From assembly GCA_963696325.1 (NCBI GenBank), contig CAVOJV010000031.1, positions 1 to 64,000 of the forward strand: a DNA stretch of 64,000 nucleotides, in the 5' to 3' direction. The translations under genes and the position numbers were made by a program. This document shows positions 54,773-63,659 of the stretch, piece by piece (within the stretch, counting starts at the first letter, position 1; each line of letters opens with the position of its first letter). Under the pieces are notes generated by a model, which saw only the letters and a program-made list of their open reading frames with translations, was not told the origin of the DNA and did not search any database. This DNA comes from CAVOJV01 sp963696325 (GTDB taxonomy: Bacteria; Pseudomonadota; Gammaproteobacteria; Competibacterales; Competibacteraceae).

Positions 54773-56146
54773 TTATGCCCCCCTTTCCCCAGCGGGGCTG
54801 GGTTCCGTCAGGAGGCCCTGGACCACGCGTTCCATACGCATGCTGCGAGAACCCTTAACTAAAATAACGGGCTTATCATTGGTTTCCCGAAGCGCCGCGT
54901 TCAATGCTTGAATCAATGTCTCCACAGTGTCGAAATGCACGCCACCCACCCCGAAAGCCAACGTCGCCTGGCGGCTGTTCAGACCCGAGGCATAAAGACG
55001 CTGAAAGCCCACCGCCCGCGCCTGTTGCCCGGCTTGTCTATGCAGGTCCGCGGCCTGCGGCCCCAGCTCCGCCATATCCCCCAATACCAACCATTTGGCG
55101 CCAGCAGCAGCGCCGATGGCGTGCAGGGCCGCCGCCAGGGAGGCAGGATTGGCGTTATAGGTATCGTTGATGAGCGTGCTGCCGTTCAAACCTTTCAGAC
55201 GTTGCAGGCGCCCGGCCACACCGCTCATCCCTTCCAGACCCTGGCGGACATCCTCCACAGTGGCGCCTACCGCCAGACTGGCCGCGGCCGCCGCCAAGGC
55301 ATTGCGTAGATTGTGGCGCCCCGGCAGGGGCAGATGAAAATCCACCTGCTGATCCAAGGCGGTGATCCGCACACGATGGTTGGCCTCATCCAGCACCTGA
55401 CCACTCACTTGGGCCGGCCGATCGAGGGCGAAGTCGATGATCCGGTGCCCACCTGCCAAATCGCACCAATAGTCAGCGTAGGTATCGTCCCGGTTGATGA
55501 TGGCCACGCTACCCGGTGCGAGGCCACGGAAGATCTCTCCCTTCCCCCGAGCTACGCCATCGAGGCTCCCGAAGCCCTCCAGATGGGCGGGACCGGCATT
55601 GTTCAGAATAGCCACATCGGGGTTTACCAATGCGGTCAGATAGGCAATATCTCCGAAATGGTTAGCCCCCATCTCGACAACGGCATAGTCATAGTCCGGC
55701 TGCAGACGTAACAGGGTCAAAGGTACGCCGATTTCGTTGTTCAGATTGCCTTGAGTAGCCAGCACCGCCCCCCGGCAACGGAGGATGGCGGCAACCATCT
55801 CCTTGACCGTGGTCTTGCCATTGCTGCCGGTCAAACCAATCAGCGGATTCCAAAAACGCGCCCGCCAAGCCGCTCCCAAACGACCCAACGCCAGCCGGGT
55901 GTCATCCACCCGGAGTTGCGGCAGGTCCAACGCCAGCCGACGGTCGACCAGGGCAGCGCAAGCACCCCGCTCGCGGGCCGCGGCTGCAAAATCGTGACCA
56001 TCGAAATTCGCTCCACGCAGGGCGATGAACAGCTCGCCTGCTCGCAACTGTCGGCTGTCAACGCTGACACCTGTAAAGCAGGTGTCTTTCCCCAGTAGTT
56101 CCCCGTCTAATAAGCGGGCGGCTTCCGTCAAGTCCATCATCGCCAC
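54773..56146 (-). CDS. murF: UDP-MurNAc-tripeptide--D-alanyl-D-alanine ligase
   Basis: 457 residues. SVDSRQLRAGELFIALRGANFDGH near the N-terminus is typical of MurF/MurE, the ATP loop is GLTGSNGKTTVKEMVAAIL near residue 110, then VVEMGANHFGDIAYL, NNAGPAHLEGF, DTYNANPASLAAAL and LGDMAELG. It uses the dipeptide made by DdlB. Confidence 0.97.
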   Translation of the reverse strand: MAMMDLTEAARLLDGELLGKDTCFTGVSVDSRQLRAGELFIALRGANFDGHDFAAAARERGACAALVDRRLALDLPQLRVDDTRLALGRLGAAWRARFWNPLIGLTGSNGKTTVKEMVAAILRCRGAVLATQGNLNNEIGVPLTLLRLQPDYDYAVVEMGANHFGDIAYLTALVNPDVAILNNAGPAHLEGFGSLDGVARGKGEIFRGLAPGSVAIINRDDTYADYWCDLAGGHRIIDFALDRPAQVSGQVLDEANHRVRITALDQQVDFHLPLPGRHNLRNALAAAAASLAVGATVEDVRQGLEGMSGVAGRLQRLKGLNGSTLINDTYNANPASLAAALHAIGAAAGAKWLVLGDMAELGPQAADLHRQAGQQARAVGFQRLYASGLNSRQATLAFGVGGVHFDTVETLIQALNAALRETNDKPVILVKGSRSMRMERVVQGLLTEPSPAGERGA

Positions 56147-56150
56147 GGCG

Positions 56151-57641
56151 TCACTCTTCGAACCATTGCCGCACTACCTCCCGGTCACTGAAGGGGAAGC
56201 GTTCTGTACCCAGCAACTGATAATTCTCGTGACCCTTACCAGCGATCAATACGATATCTCCCTCTACCGCCTCCGCGAGGGCACTGCTGATAGCCTGTCC
56301 GCGAGTTCTTACTACTGCCGCCTGCTGAGGGCGTTGCATGCCCTCAAGGATGGCCAGGACGATTCGCTCAGGATCCTCGGTGCGGGGATTGTCATCGGTG
56401 ACGATGACCTTGTCCGCATAGCGTTCGACGCAGGAACCCATCAGCGGCCGTTTGCCAGGATCGCGATCGCCACCACAGCCAAATATGCACCAAAGCCGCC
56501 CCCGAACATGTTCGCGCAGGGCCCGCAGCACTTGCTCTAGGGCATGGGGAGTATGGGCATAGTCAACCACCGCTAGGGGTTGACCGGCACCACCCCCGAA
56601 CCGTTCCATGCGCCCCGGTACGGTCGCCACAGCGGAGAGGCGTTGCAAAGCCTCGGCAAACGGCACGTTCAATACCAGGAGGGCGGCCAACACCGCCAAC
56701 AGATTACTGGCGTTGAACCGTCCTAACAGGCCAGCGCGCAGCACACCCTCGCCCCATGAGGAAACCACTCGCAACCGCAATCCGGCAGGGTATAGCTCCA
56801 GATCACTACCACCTACCCAGGCATCGGGCCCATCCACTGGACGCGCTCTTAGGCCGAAGCCCACCACGTTAGTCCGCCCGGCCAGGTCAGCCGCCAGTTC
56901 TCTGCCAAAGGCATCGTCCAGGTTCAGCACTGCATGACACGGTTGATGATCCAGGAATAGCCGGCGCTTGGCGGCGGCGTAAGCAGCTAGGTCGCCATGA
57001 TAATCCAGATGGTCACGGGTGAGGTTGGTCAATATCGCCACCGCGAAGCGCAACCCCTCGACCCGCCGTTGTGCAAGGGCGTGCGAAGAAACCTCCATGG
57101 CCACCACCTTTGCCCCCTGATCCCGAAACTCGGCCATCTGGCACTGGAGGGTCAAAGCATCGGGGGTAGTATGGCTGGCCGCCCTCAACCGTCCCGGCAT
57201 ACCATAACCCAGGGTGCCAAGCACACCGCACTCACCTGGGTCCAGCGCCTGGGCGATGAAATGGGCGCAGGAGGTCTTGCCGTCGGTGCCGGTGATGCCC
57301 ACCACCGTGAGATCCAGAGAGGGTTCGCCATAAAAACGTCCAGCGATGGCGCCGAGTTGGTGGCCTAGATTCTCGACGGCTAGTAAGGGCGGTTCGGCGC
57401 CGGCTTCGATCCCGCCCGCATAGGGTGGTTCCCAGGCCACGGCGGCTGCGCCCGCCGCGCGTACCGCCTCTAGAAACTCCAGGCCATGATGGTGCAACCC
57501 CCGGGTAGCCAGGAACAAATCGCCCGGATGCACTTGCCGGCTGTCGCTGGCCAGCCCAGCGATAGCACGCTCGGCCAGGGCCGGCACTGGGGCAAACCCC
57601 GCTAACAAGGCCCCCAATGAGATCGGTGCTGGCGCGTTCAA
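56151..57641 (-). CDS. murE: UDP-MurNAc-L-Ala-D-Glu--meso-diaminopimelate ligase
   Basis: 496 residues. ATP loop VVGITGTDGKTSCAHFIAQAL, TPDALTLQCQMAEF, MEVSSHALAQRRVEGL, LTRDHLDYHGDLAAY with the carboxylated-lysine region after it, and the DNPRTEDP motif that selects meso-diaminopimelate over lysine. This indicates DAP-type peptidoglycan. Its ATG overlaps the ftsI stop. Confidence 0.97.
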   Translation of the reverse strand: MNAPAPISLGALLAGFAPVPALAERAIAGLASDSRQVHPGDLFLATRGLHHHGLEFLEAVRAAGAAAVAWEPPYAGGIEAGAEPPLLAVENLGHQLGAIAGRFYGEPSLDLTVVGITGTDGKTSCAHFIAQALDPGECGVLGTLGYGMPGRLRAASHTTPDALTLQCQMAEFRDQGAKVVAMEVSSHALAQRRVEGLRFAVAILTNLTRDHLDYHGDLAAYAAAKRRLFLDHQPCHAVLNLDDAFGRELAADLAGRTNVVGFGLRARPVDGPDAWVGGSDLELYPAGLRLRVVSSWGEGVLRAGLLGRFNASNLLAVLAALLVLNVPFAEALQRLSAVATVPGRMERFGGGAGQPLAVVDYAHTPHALEQVLRALREHVRGRLWCIFGCGGDRDPGKRPLMGSCVERYADKVIVTDDNPRTEDPERIVLAILEGMQRPQQAAVVRTRGQAISSALAEAVEGDIVLIAGKGHENYQLLGTERFPFSDREVVRQWFEE

Positions 57642-59359
57642 CGGACCTCCTTGGCCGGCGCCACCATGGCAAGGTTGGTCGCGGGCAAGGCGTCAGGAGG
57701 AATGTTGAGGATGCGCAGGGCGCCCGCCATGACCTTGCCAAAAACTGGCGCTGCCACCTGGCCGCCGTAATAGACGCCGCCCTTGGGGTCATCCACCAGC
57801 ACCACGATTACCAAGCGCGGACGGCTGGCTGGCGCCATGCCAGCGAATACGGAAAAATAACGGTTGGGAGAATACCGGCCCTGGACGATCTTGTGCACCG
57901 TGCCCGTCTTGCCAGCCACCCGATAGCCTGGCACGGAGGCGCTAAATCCTGTACCCTCCTTGCTCACCGCCTTTTCCAACATGGCAATGACCTTGCGGGT
58001 CGTCGCTGTTGACAGGATACGTTCTTCCTGGGCGGGTGGTTGTTGCCGATGCAACAGAGTCACGGGACGGCGCACCCCCCCCGCCGCCAATACGGCATAC
58101 GCACGGGCGAGTTGCAAGACCGACATAGACACCCCGTAGCCGAACGAATGGTTGGCATAGGCAATCGCGCTCCATTTCGAAAAATGACTCAGCCAACCGT
58201 TCTGCTCGCCAGGGAACCCCAGACCGGTTTGGGCACCGAAACCCAACCGCGTGTAAAGGCCCCAAAGACGTTCTGGGGGCATTGACAAGGCAATTTTACT
58301 TACCCCCACGTTGCTGGATTTGCTGATGACCCGCGTTACATCGATCAAGCCGTAATTGTGGACATCCTTAACCAGCTTGCCCCCGACCAATAGCGAACCG
58401 GGAGCCGTGTTAATCGCAGTGTTCGGTGTATAGGCCCCACTTTCCAGCGCCACCGCGACGGTAAACGGTTTCAGAGTAGAACCCGGCTCATAGACATCCG
58501 TCACCGCGCGATTACGCATTAGATCGCTGCTGATTTCCTGACGGTTATTGGGGTTGCCGGCGGGCTGATCGACCATCGCCAGAACATCCCCGGTTGCCAC
58601 ATCCAGCACCACTGCGGACGCGGCGCTGGCATGGTGCTCCATGACCGCCGCCTTGAGCGCCCGGTAAGCCAGGTACTGGATACGCCGGTCGATGCTCAGC
58701 ACCAGTTGCTTGCCGGGTTGGGGGACACGAATGCTTTCCACATCCTCCACAACGCGGTTTAACCTGTCTTTTATTACCCGCTTGCTGCCAGGCACCCCCC
58801 GCAACCAGGCGTTAAAAGCCAACTCCATGCCCTCCTGGCCCACGTCATCGATATCGGTAAATCCCAGCAGCTGAGATGTCACTTCGGCGGCCGGATAGTA
58901 ACGGCGGTATTCCCGTTGCGCGTATACCCCGGGAATTTTACCAGCCAGCACCCGCTGGGCAGCAGTCGGGTCCAAATGGCGCCGCAAATAGGCAAACTGG
59001 CGTTCTTCCCGTCCCACCAGCTTGGCTTCCAACTCCATGGTCTGGATGCCCAGCAACCTGGCTAACTCTGGCCAGCGATCACGATGCTGCGCCAGTTCTA
59101 CCGGATTGGCCCAGATGGAATCCACCGGCGAACTGACCGCCAGGGGTTCATCATTGCGGTCCACAATCATGCCGCGATGCGCCGGCACCTCGACCTCCCG
59201 CAGGTAACGCTCATTACCCTGACCCTGCAGGAAGTCCTTGTGCACGAGCTGGAGATAGACCGCGCGCGCTACTATCCCCACGGTGGCTACCGCCAATATT
59301 CCCAGAACCAGGTTGTGGCGTGCGGTAGTCCCTGTTTTCTTCAGGCGTTTTTTGTTCAT
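57638..59359 (-). CDS. ftsI: Septal D,D-transpeptidase FtsI (PBP3)
   Basis: Cross-links septal peptidoglycan with FtsW. 573 residues: a single N-terminal transmembrane helix (LVLGILAVATVGIVARAVYL), pedestal domain with AHRGMIVDRNDEPLAVS, then the transpeptidase with EPGSTLKPFTVA (S-x-x-K), KSSNVGVSKIAL (S-x-N) and RVAGKTGTVHKI (K-T-G). Overlaps ftsL and murE by four bases each. Confidence 0.97.
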   Translation of the reverse strand: MNKKRLKKTGTTARHNLVLGILAVATVGIVARAVYLQLVHKDFLQGQGNERYLREVEVPAHRGMIVDRNDEPLAVSSPVDSIWANPVELAQHRDRWPELARLLGIQTMELEAKLVGREERQFAYLRRHLDPTAAQRVLAGKIPGVYAQREYRRYYPAAEVTSQLLGFTDIDDVGQEGMELAFNAWLRGVPGSKRVIKDRLNRVVEDVESIRVPQPGKQLVLSIDRRIQYLAYRALKAAVMEHHASAASAVVLDVATGDVLAMVDQPAGNPNNRQEISSDLMRNRAVTDVYEPGSTLKPFTVAVALESGAYTPNTAINTAPGSLLVGGKLVKDVHNYGLIDVTRVISKSSNVGVSKIALSMPPERLWGLYTRLGFGAQTGLGFPGEQNGWLSHFSKWSAIAYANHSFGYGVSMSVLQLARAYAVLAAGGVRRPVTLLHRQQPPAQEERILSTATTRKVIAMLEKAVSKEGTGFSASVPGYRVAGKTGTVHKIVQGRYSPNRYFSVFAGMAPASRPRLVIVVLVDDPKGGVYYGGQVAAPVFGKVMAGALRILNIPPDALPATNLAMVAPAKEVR

Positions 59360-59622
59360 CGTCTTATGTAGACCACTGCATCAGGGGTAGGGACGATCAT
59401 GTCCAGACGGATGCGGGCGATATTGTCCACCGCCACTTCCGTAGCCAGGGTGCTTTGCTCCAGTTGCAACTGTCCCCACTCGATTTCCATATCATCCCTG
59501 CGCAGTTGCAACGCCTGCAGCTCAATGAATAATTGACGGCTGTGGTGCTTGCTATAGACGATGCCCACGCCAGACACCAACACGGCGATGATTAACGCGC
59601 TAACCAACACGCCGCTATTCAC
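59356..59622 (-). CDS. ftsL: Cell division protein FtsL
   Basis: Small bitopic divisome protein, 88 residues: one helix at residues 3-25 (VLVSALIIAVLVSGVGIVYS), then a coiled-coil HSRQLFIELQALQLRRDDMEIEWGQLQ region in which leucine-like residues recur, and a short C-terminal tail. Overlaps rsmH and ftsI by four bases. Confidence 0.93.
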   Translation of the reverse strand: MNSGVLVSALIIAVLVSGVGIVYSKHHSRQLFIELQALQLRRDDMEIEWGQLQLEQSTLATEVAVDNIARIRLDMIVPTPDAVVYIRR

Positions 59623-60557
59623 GCCAGCCGCTCTGCAACCCGCAATACGGCGCTACGCGCGCGCGGATTAGCCGTTATTTCATCCTTATCCGGCCGCAAT
59701 GCCCTTCCGACCACCCGCAAGGCAGCGCCGCCAGTGCATGCCACCGGTACCGGCAGATCCAATGGCCATGCCAAGCCACGAGCTTGTTCGCGCATGAATC
59801 GCTTCACCGTACGATCCTCAAGCGAGTGAAAACTGATGACCACCAGTCGCCCCTCTGGAGCCAGCACTTGCAGAGCCTGCGCCAGCGCGGCTTCCAATTC
59901 CTCCAACTCTCTATTGATAAAGATACGGATAGCCTGAAAGCTCCGGGTAGCGGGATGTTTACCCCGTTCCCGGACTGGCACGGCCACGGTGATGATTTGC
60001 GCAAGTTGCCGCGTGGTGAGGATGGGCGCTGACCGGCGCGCCGCACTGACAGCTTTGGCAATCCGACGATGAAACCGCTCCTCGCCAAACTCCTTAAGCA
60101 CATGAGACAATTCTTCCTCACTGCACGAGGCCAGCCAGTCGGCCGCGCTCACTCCCATCGCTGGGTCCATGCGCATGTCCAGGGGACCCTCCTTGCCAAA
60201 ACTGAATCCGCGGTTTGGATCATCCAACTGCGGCGACGAAACGCCGATATCCAGCAAAACCCCCTGCACATGCCCCTGCAGACCGTGCCTACCGACAATT
60301 TCCGCCAAACTACTAAAAGCGCTTCTTACAAAGGCAAAGCGCGGATCCGCCGGGAAATTGGTGTTGGCGAAATACTCTGCTTCCGGATCTCGGTCCAAGG
60401 CAAGCAAGCGACCCCCTGGACCGAGCCCGTCCAAAATCGCCAGCGCATGGCCGCCGCGCCCAAAGGTGCCATCCACATAAACACCCTCTCGCTGTATGTT
60501 TAGAGCATCGATTGCGTTCCGAAGCAACACGGATTGATGAGATAAGCTGATCTGCAT
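59619..60557 (-). CDS. rsmH: 16S rRNA (cytosine(1402)-N(4))-methyltransferase
   Basis: Methylates N4 of C1402, the same nucleotide that RsmI (encoded at 61.7-62.6 kb) 2'-O-methylates. 312 residues: HQSVLLRNAIDALN, SAM loop YVDGTFGRGGHALAIL, LLDIGVSSPQLDDPNRGFSF and VVISFHSLEDRTVKRFM. All family motifs are intact. Confidence 0.97.
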   Translation of the reverse strand: MQISLSHQSVLLRNAIDALNIQREGVYVDGTFGRGGHALAILDGLGPGGRLLALDRDPEAEYFANTNFPADPRFAFVRSAFSSLAEIVGRHGLQGHVQGVLLDIGVSSPQLDDPNRGFSFGKEGPLDMRMDPAMGVSAADWLASCSEEELSHVLKEFGEERFHRRIAKAVSAARRSAPILTTRQLAQIITVAVPVRERGKHPATRSFQAIRIFINRELEELEAALAQALQVLAPEGRLVVISFHSLEDRTVKRFMREQARGLAWPLDLPVPVACTGGAALRVVGRALRPDKDEITANPRARSAVLRVAERLA

Positions 60558-60563
60558 GGCATT

Positions 60564-61010
60564 TTAAAAGGAAAGCGATTCCAGATCGGCTAAAAGCTCG
60601 TTATCTTTTTCATTCAACCATTGATCCCTAAGCTGGTACCAAGACGGCTCATCCCAGAGTTCGAATTTATTACCCTGCCCCACCAAAGTCACGCGCTTAT
60701 CCAATTGCGCGAATTCTCTCAAGGGGAGGGGTAAAAGAATGTGACCATCGCCATCCATTTGGCAGTCTGCAGCATGCCCCAAAAGCAACCATTTGAGGCC
60801 TCGCGCTTGCTTATTGATGCTAGAAAGTTGCACCAACTTCTGTTCAACTACTTCCCATACGGGCAATGGATAAATAAGCAGGCAGCGATCCCGATCATTG
60901 GTTAAAACCAGTTGCCTAGCACATCCTTCCCTCAGACGATCCCGATATTTGGCCGGCATGGATAGGCGACTTTTGCTGTCGAGCGATAAGGAATTAATGC
61001 CCCGAAACAA
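60564..61010 (-). CDS. mraZ: Transcriptional regulator MraZ (TTG start)
   Basis: AbrB-fold ring-forming repressor of the dcw operon and antagonist of RsmH. 148 residues with two SpoVT/AbrB repeats: FRGINSLSLDSKSRLSMPAKYR and, in the second, HILLPLPLREFAQLDKRVTLVGQGNKFELWD. The start codon is TTG, supported by AAGGAG 7 bases before it and by the conserved FRG opening. The operator repeats lie just upstream. Confidence 0.96.
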   Translation of the reverse strand: MFRGINSLSLDSKSRLSMPAKYRDRLREGCARQLVLTNDRDRCLLIYPLPVWEVVEQKLVQLSSINKQARGLKWLLLGHAADCQMDGDGHILLPLPLREFAQLDKRVTLVGQGNKFELWDEPSWYQLRDQWLNEKDNELLADLESLSF

Positions 61011-61033
61011 ATAGCTTCTCCTTGTTCATTAAC

Positions 61034-61058
61034 GTCCCTAATATTCCACTTTGCCCCA
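61034..61058 (-). promoter_or_regulatory. Probable MraZ operator (three repeats with 10-bp spacing)
   Basis: Read on the minus strand: TGGGGCAAAG, TGGAATATTA, GGGACGTTAA. Three TGGG-like boxes stand exactly ten bases apart, about 25-50 bases before the mraZ start, as known for MraZ-binding sites. The third box lacks the leading T. Confidence 0.65.
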
Positions 61059-61374
61059 CTTTACTACACTATAGGAACTATTACCCACTACTGTCAAGGA
61101 AAGGTATAATTTAATTATTTTTTATAATACAATAACTTAAATTTTTAGGCTGAAAAATTAAGTGGTATTTTGTTGTAATCAAGCAACTCTCTCCATAAGT
61201 ACCCTTACCCCATTTCCTGTAGCGATCGCCTGCTATGTCAAGCGTGCAACAGGTTAATTACAATCACTTAACATAATTAAAAGTACCCCAGCAGAGAATT
61301 TCCGCCGGGTGGCGCTTAGCGACACGATAAGGCAGTTCTTTTGCAAAGGTGGGGGTGGAAAAAGAATGAGGGGT
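61059..61374. other. AT-rich gap between mraZ and rnpB
   Basis: About 316 bases, AT-rich between about 61100 and 61290, with no reading frame of note. It must hold the dcw promoter on the minus strand and the end of rnpB. I could not identify a T-tailed terminator after rnpB. Confidence 0.5.
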
Positions 61375-61716
61375 GGGAGCCAGCCTATAAGCCGGGTTCT
61401 GTCGAGGACAATCATTCATCTGCGACATGTGTCACCACACGCCTGTAGCGACCTACCCGGGAACCGTGCGGGCCACAGCTTAGCGATTCCCTATTTGGTC
61501 TTGCTCCGGGTGGGGTTTACCCTGCCGTTGCTGTTACCAGCGGCGCGGTGCGCTCTTACCGCACCATTTCACCCTTACCGTTCCACGAGGGACTTGGGCG
61601 GTATGTTTTCTGTGGCACTTTCCGTAGGCTCACGCCTCCCAGGCGTTACCTGGCACTCTGCCCTGCGGAGCCCGGACTTTCCTCCGCATAACTGCGGCGA
61701 TTGTCTGGCTAACTCC
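61375..61716 (-). ncRNA. rnpB: RNase P RNA, bacterial class A
   Basis: Catalytic RNA that matures tRNA 5' ends. On the minus strand the 5' end reads AGTTAGCCAGACAATCGCC, followed by the P4 strand GAGGAAAGTCCGGGCTCC; near the 3' end are AGATGAATGATTGTCC and ACAGAACCCGGCTTATAGG then GGCTGGCTC, the universally conserved tail. Length of about 340 nt is normal. Ends are approximate by a few bases. It lies between rsmI and mraZ, as in Pseudomonas. Confidence 0.96.
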
Positions 61717-61742
61717 CGGTTCATAGTGTTACCTTTTCCGAT

Positions 61743-62615
61743 TTAACTTGCAAGATCATCTTGGTGGTCATTGATTGTCAGAGCCAGTTCATAGAGGGCG
61801 TTCTTGTTCAAGCCCGTGAATTTGGCGGCCGCGCTCACCGCGCGCTTGACCGGCAATTCTTCTAGCAGCACCGTTAGCAACCGACGCGCTTCTCCCTGCC
61901 ATGCGCCGTCAGTCTGCTCAGGCGCCCCATGCACCATGACCACGAATTCCCCCTTACCGTGATTTGTGTCACTGGCAATCCAGGTGCAGAGACCAGCCAA
62001 GGCATCGCCATGGGTCTCTTCGAACAGTTTAGTGAGTTCTCGGGCTATCACGGCCTGGCGCTCTCCGCCAAAGACGATTGCCATATCGGCAAGCGTGGCT
62101 TGGATGCGATGGCTGGATTCGAAAAACACCAGCGTGTGGCAATTCTGCCTAAGGGTTTCCAAACGTCCGCGGCGGGCAGCGGGCTTAGCTGGCAAGAACC
62201 CCTCGAACAGGAAGCGGTCCGTGGGCAGGCCCGCCACTGACAGCGCTGCCAACAGGCTACTCGGACCTGGGATAGGTACGGCTTTCAAGCCCCGCTCTCG
62301 CAAACCGCGCAGCAGTTGAAAGCCGGGATCGCTGATCAGGGGGGTGCCGGCATCGGACACCAAGGCGATGGAAACACCTGCCTGCAAATTTGCTAGCAGT
62401 TGAGGGATGCGGGAATGTTCGTTATGGTCATGCAGGGAGATGAGAGGTTTGGAGATCCCAAAATGCTGTAGCAAGCGTTTGCTATGACGAGTATCCTCGG
62501 CTGCGATCTGATCAACGCTACTCAACACCCGCAAGGCTCTGGCGCTTATGTCTTCCAGATTACCAATGGGTGTGGCGACGACATATAGAACACCCGACTC
62601 AATTGACACACCCAT
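61743..62615 (-). CDS. rsmI: 16S rRNA (cytidine(1402)-2'-O)-methyltransferase
   Basis: 290 residues of the tetrapyrrole-methylase fold: LYVVATPIGNLEDISARALRVL, AAEDTRHSKRLLQHFGI, ALVSDAGTPLISDPGFQLL, PIPGPSSLLAALSVAGLPTDRFLFEGFLP and FESSHRI. The C-terminal domain ends normally. It is divergent from yraN with a 60-base promoter region. Confidence 0.97.
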   Translation of the reverse strand: MGVSIESGVLYVVATPIGNLEDISARALRVLSSVDQIAAEDTRHSKRLLQHFGISKPLISLHDHNEHSRIPQLLANLQAGVSIALVSDAGTPLISDPGFQLLRGLRERGLKAVPIPGPSSLLAALSVAGLPTDRFLFEGFLPAKPAARRGRLETLRQNCHTLVFFESSHRIQATLADMAIVFGGERQAVIARELTKLFEETHGDALAGLCTWIASDTNHGKGEFVVMVHGAPEQTDGAWQGEARRLLTVLLEELPVKRAVSAAAKFTGLNKNALYELALTINDHQDDLAS

Positions 62616-62675
62616 GACCCTCGACTGAAATAGTGGATGAAACCACGCGGAATTTGAACTTCAGACAGTGACAGC

Positions 62676-63035
62676 ATGACCTCGACAATCGCACAAGGCA
62701 ACGCCGCCGAAAGTTTGGCTTGCCAGTATCTTGAAGAACAGGGTTTGCTGCTGGTAGAACGCAATTACCGTTGCCGCCGCGGTGAACTAGACCTGGTCAT
62801 GCGGGACGGCGCTTATCTGGTGTTTATAGAAGTTCGTTGCCGACACGACGGTCGCTACGGGACTCCCGCAGAAACGGTTACACTAACCAAGCAAAAGCGT
62901 TTGCTCAGGGCAGCCAATTACTATCTACAGAGCCGCCGTTCCAACGCACCCTGCCGGTTCGATATTGTCGCCATCACCCAGGCGAATGGGAAGCGCGCGC
63001 TGGAGTGGATACAGAACGCCTTTCAGGCCATTTAG
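62676..63035 (+). CDS. yraN: YraN family (UPF0102) nuclease-fold protein
   Basis: 119 residues with a Holliday-junction-resolvase-like PD-(D/E)XK fold: GNAAESLACQYLEEQGLLLVERNYRCRRGELDLVMRDG, then VFIEVRCRHDGRYG, giving the E...D...E-x-R/K site, and TKQKRLLRAANYYL. The biochemical role is unsettled. It starts the yraN-diaA-dolP run; lpoA, which lies between rsmI and yraN in E. coli, is missing here. Confidence 0.94.
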   Translation: MTSTIAQGNAAESLACQYLEEQGLLLVERNYRCRRGELDLVMRDGAYLVFIEVRCRHDGRYGTPAETVTLTKQKRLLRAANYYLQSRRSNAPCRFDIVAITQANGKRALEWIQNAFQAI

Positions 63036-63064
63036 ACAGTCAAGTTGACATTACTGGTAACAAC

Positions 63065-63658
63065 ATGGATCTTTTAGAAAGAATCACCTGCCATTTCACC
63101 CACAGCATCGAGGCTAAGCAACAGGCCCTGCAAACCGCCGGACCCGCTATTGCTCGAGCAGCCGAATGCCTCGCCCATTGCCTAAGCCACGCCGGCAAAA
63201 TACTTGCCTGTGGGAATGGCGGGTCGGCTGCCGATGCCCAGCATTTCTCCGCGGAATTGCTCAACCGCTTTGAGATGGAGCGACCCGGTCTGCCGGCTAT
63301 TGCGCTAACCACAGACACTTCAACCCTGACTGCCATCGCCAACGACTATGCCTTTGAGGCGGTTTTCGCCAAACAGGTGCAGGCATTGGGCCGCCGCGGT
63401 GATATCCTCCTGGTTATCTCCACCAGCGGCAATTCACCGAATATCGTTGCCGCCATACAAGCGGCTCAAGAAACCGGTATGGCAACCATCGCTCTCACCG
63501 GTCGGGATGGTGGCCACGTCGCCGGCTTGCTGGGCAACGAGGACATAGAAATCCGTATCACCGCTGCCTCTACTGCCCGTATTCAAGAAGTTCATATAGT
63601 GGTTCTACACTGTTTATGTGATTTGATTGACCAGTTACTGTTTGGCGAAGAGGTCTGA
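63065..63658 (+). CDS. diaA: SIS-domain protein DiaA / phosphoheptose-isomerase-like
   Basis: 197 residues, single SIS domain: ILACGNGGSAADAQHFSAELLNRF, LPAIALTTDTSTLTAIANDYAF, and LLVISTSGNSPNIVAAIQAA, then the helix TARIQEVHIVVLHCLCDLID. GmhA and DiaA share these; the position between yraN and a BON lipoprotein points to DiaA, which helps DnaA load at oriC. The ATG at 63065 follows the yraN stop by 30 bases. Confidence 0.9.
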   Translation: MDLLERITCHFTHSIEAKQQALQTAGPAIARAAECLAHCLSHAGKILACGNGGSAADAQHFSAELLNRFEMERPGLPAIALTTDTSTLTAIANDYAFEAVFAKQVQALGRRGDILLVISTSGNSPNIVAAIQAAQETGMATIALTGRDGGHVAGLLGNEDIEIRITAASTARIQEVHIVVLHCLCDLIDQLLFGEEV

Positions 63659-63659
63659 A

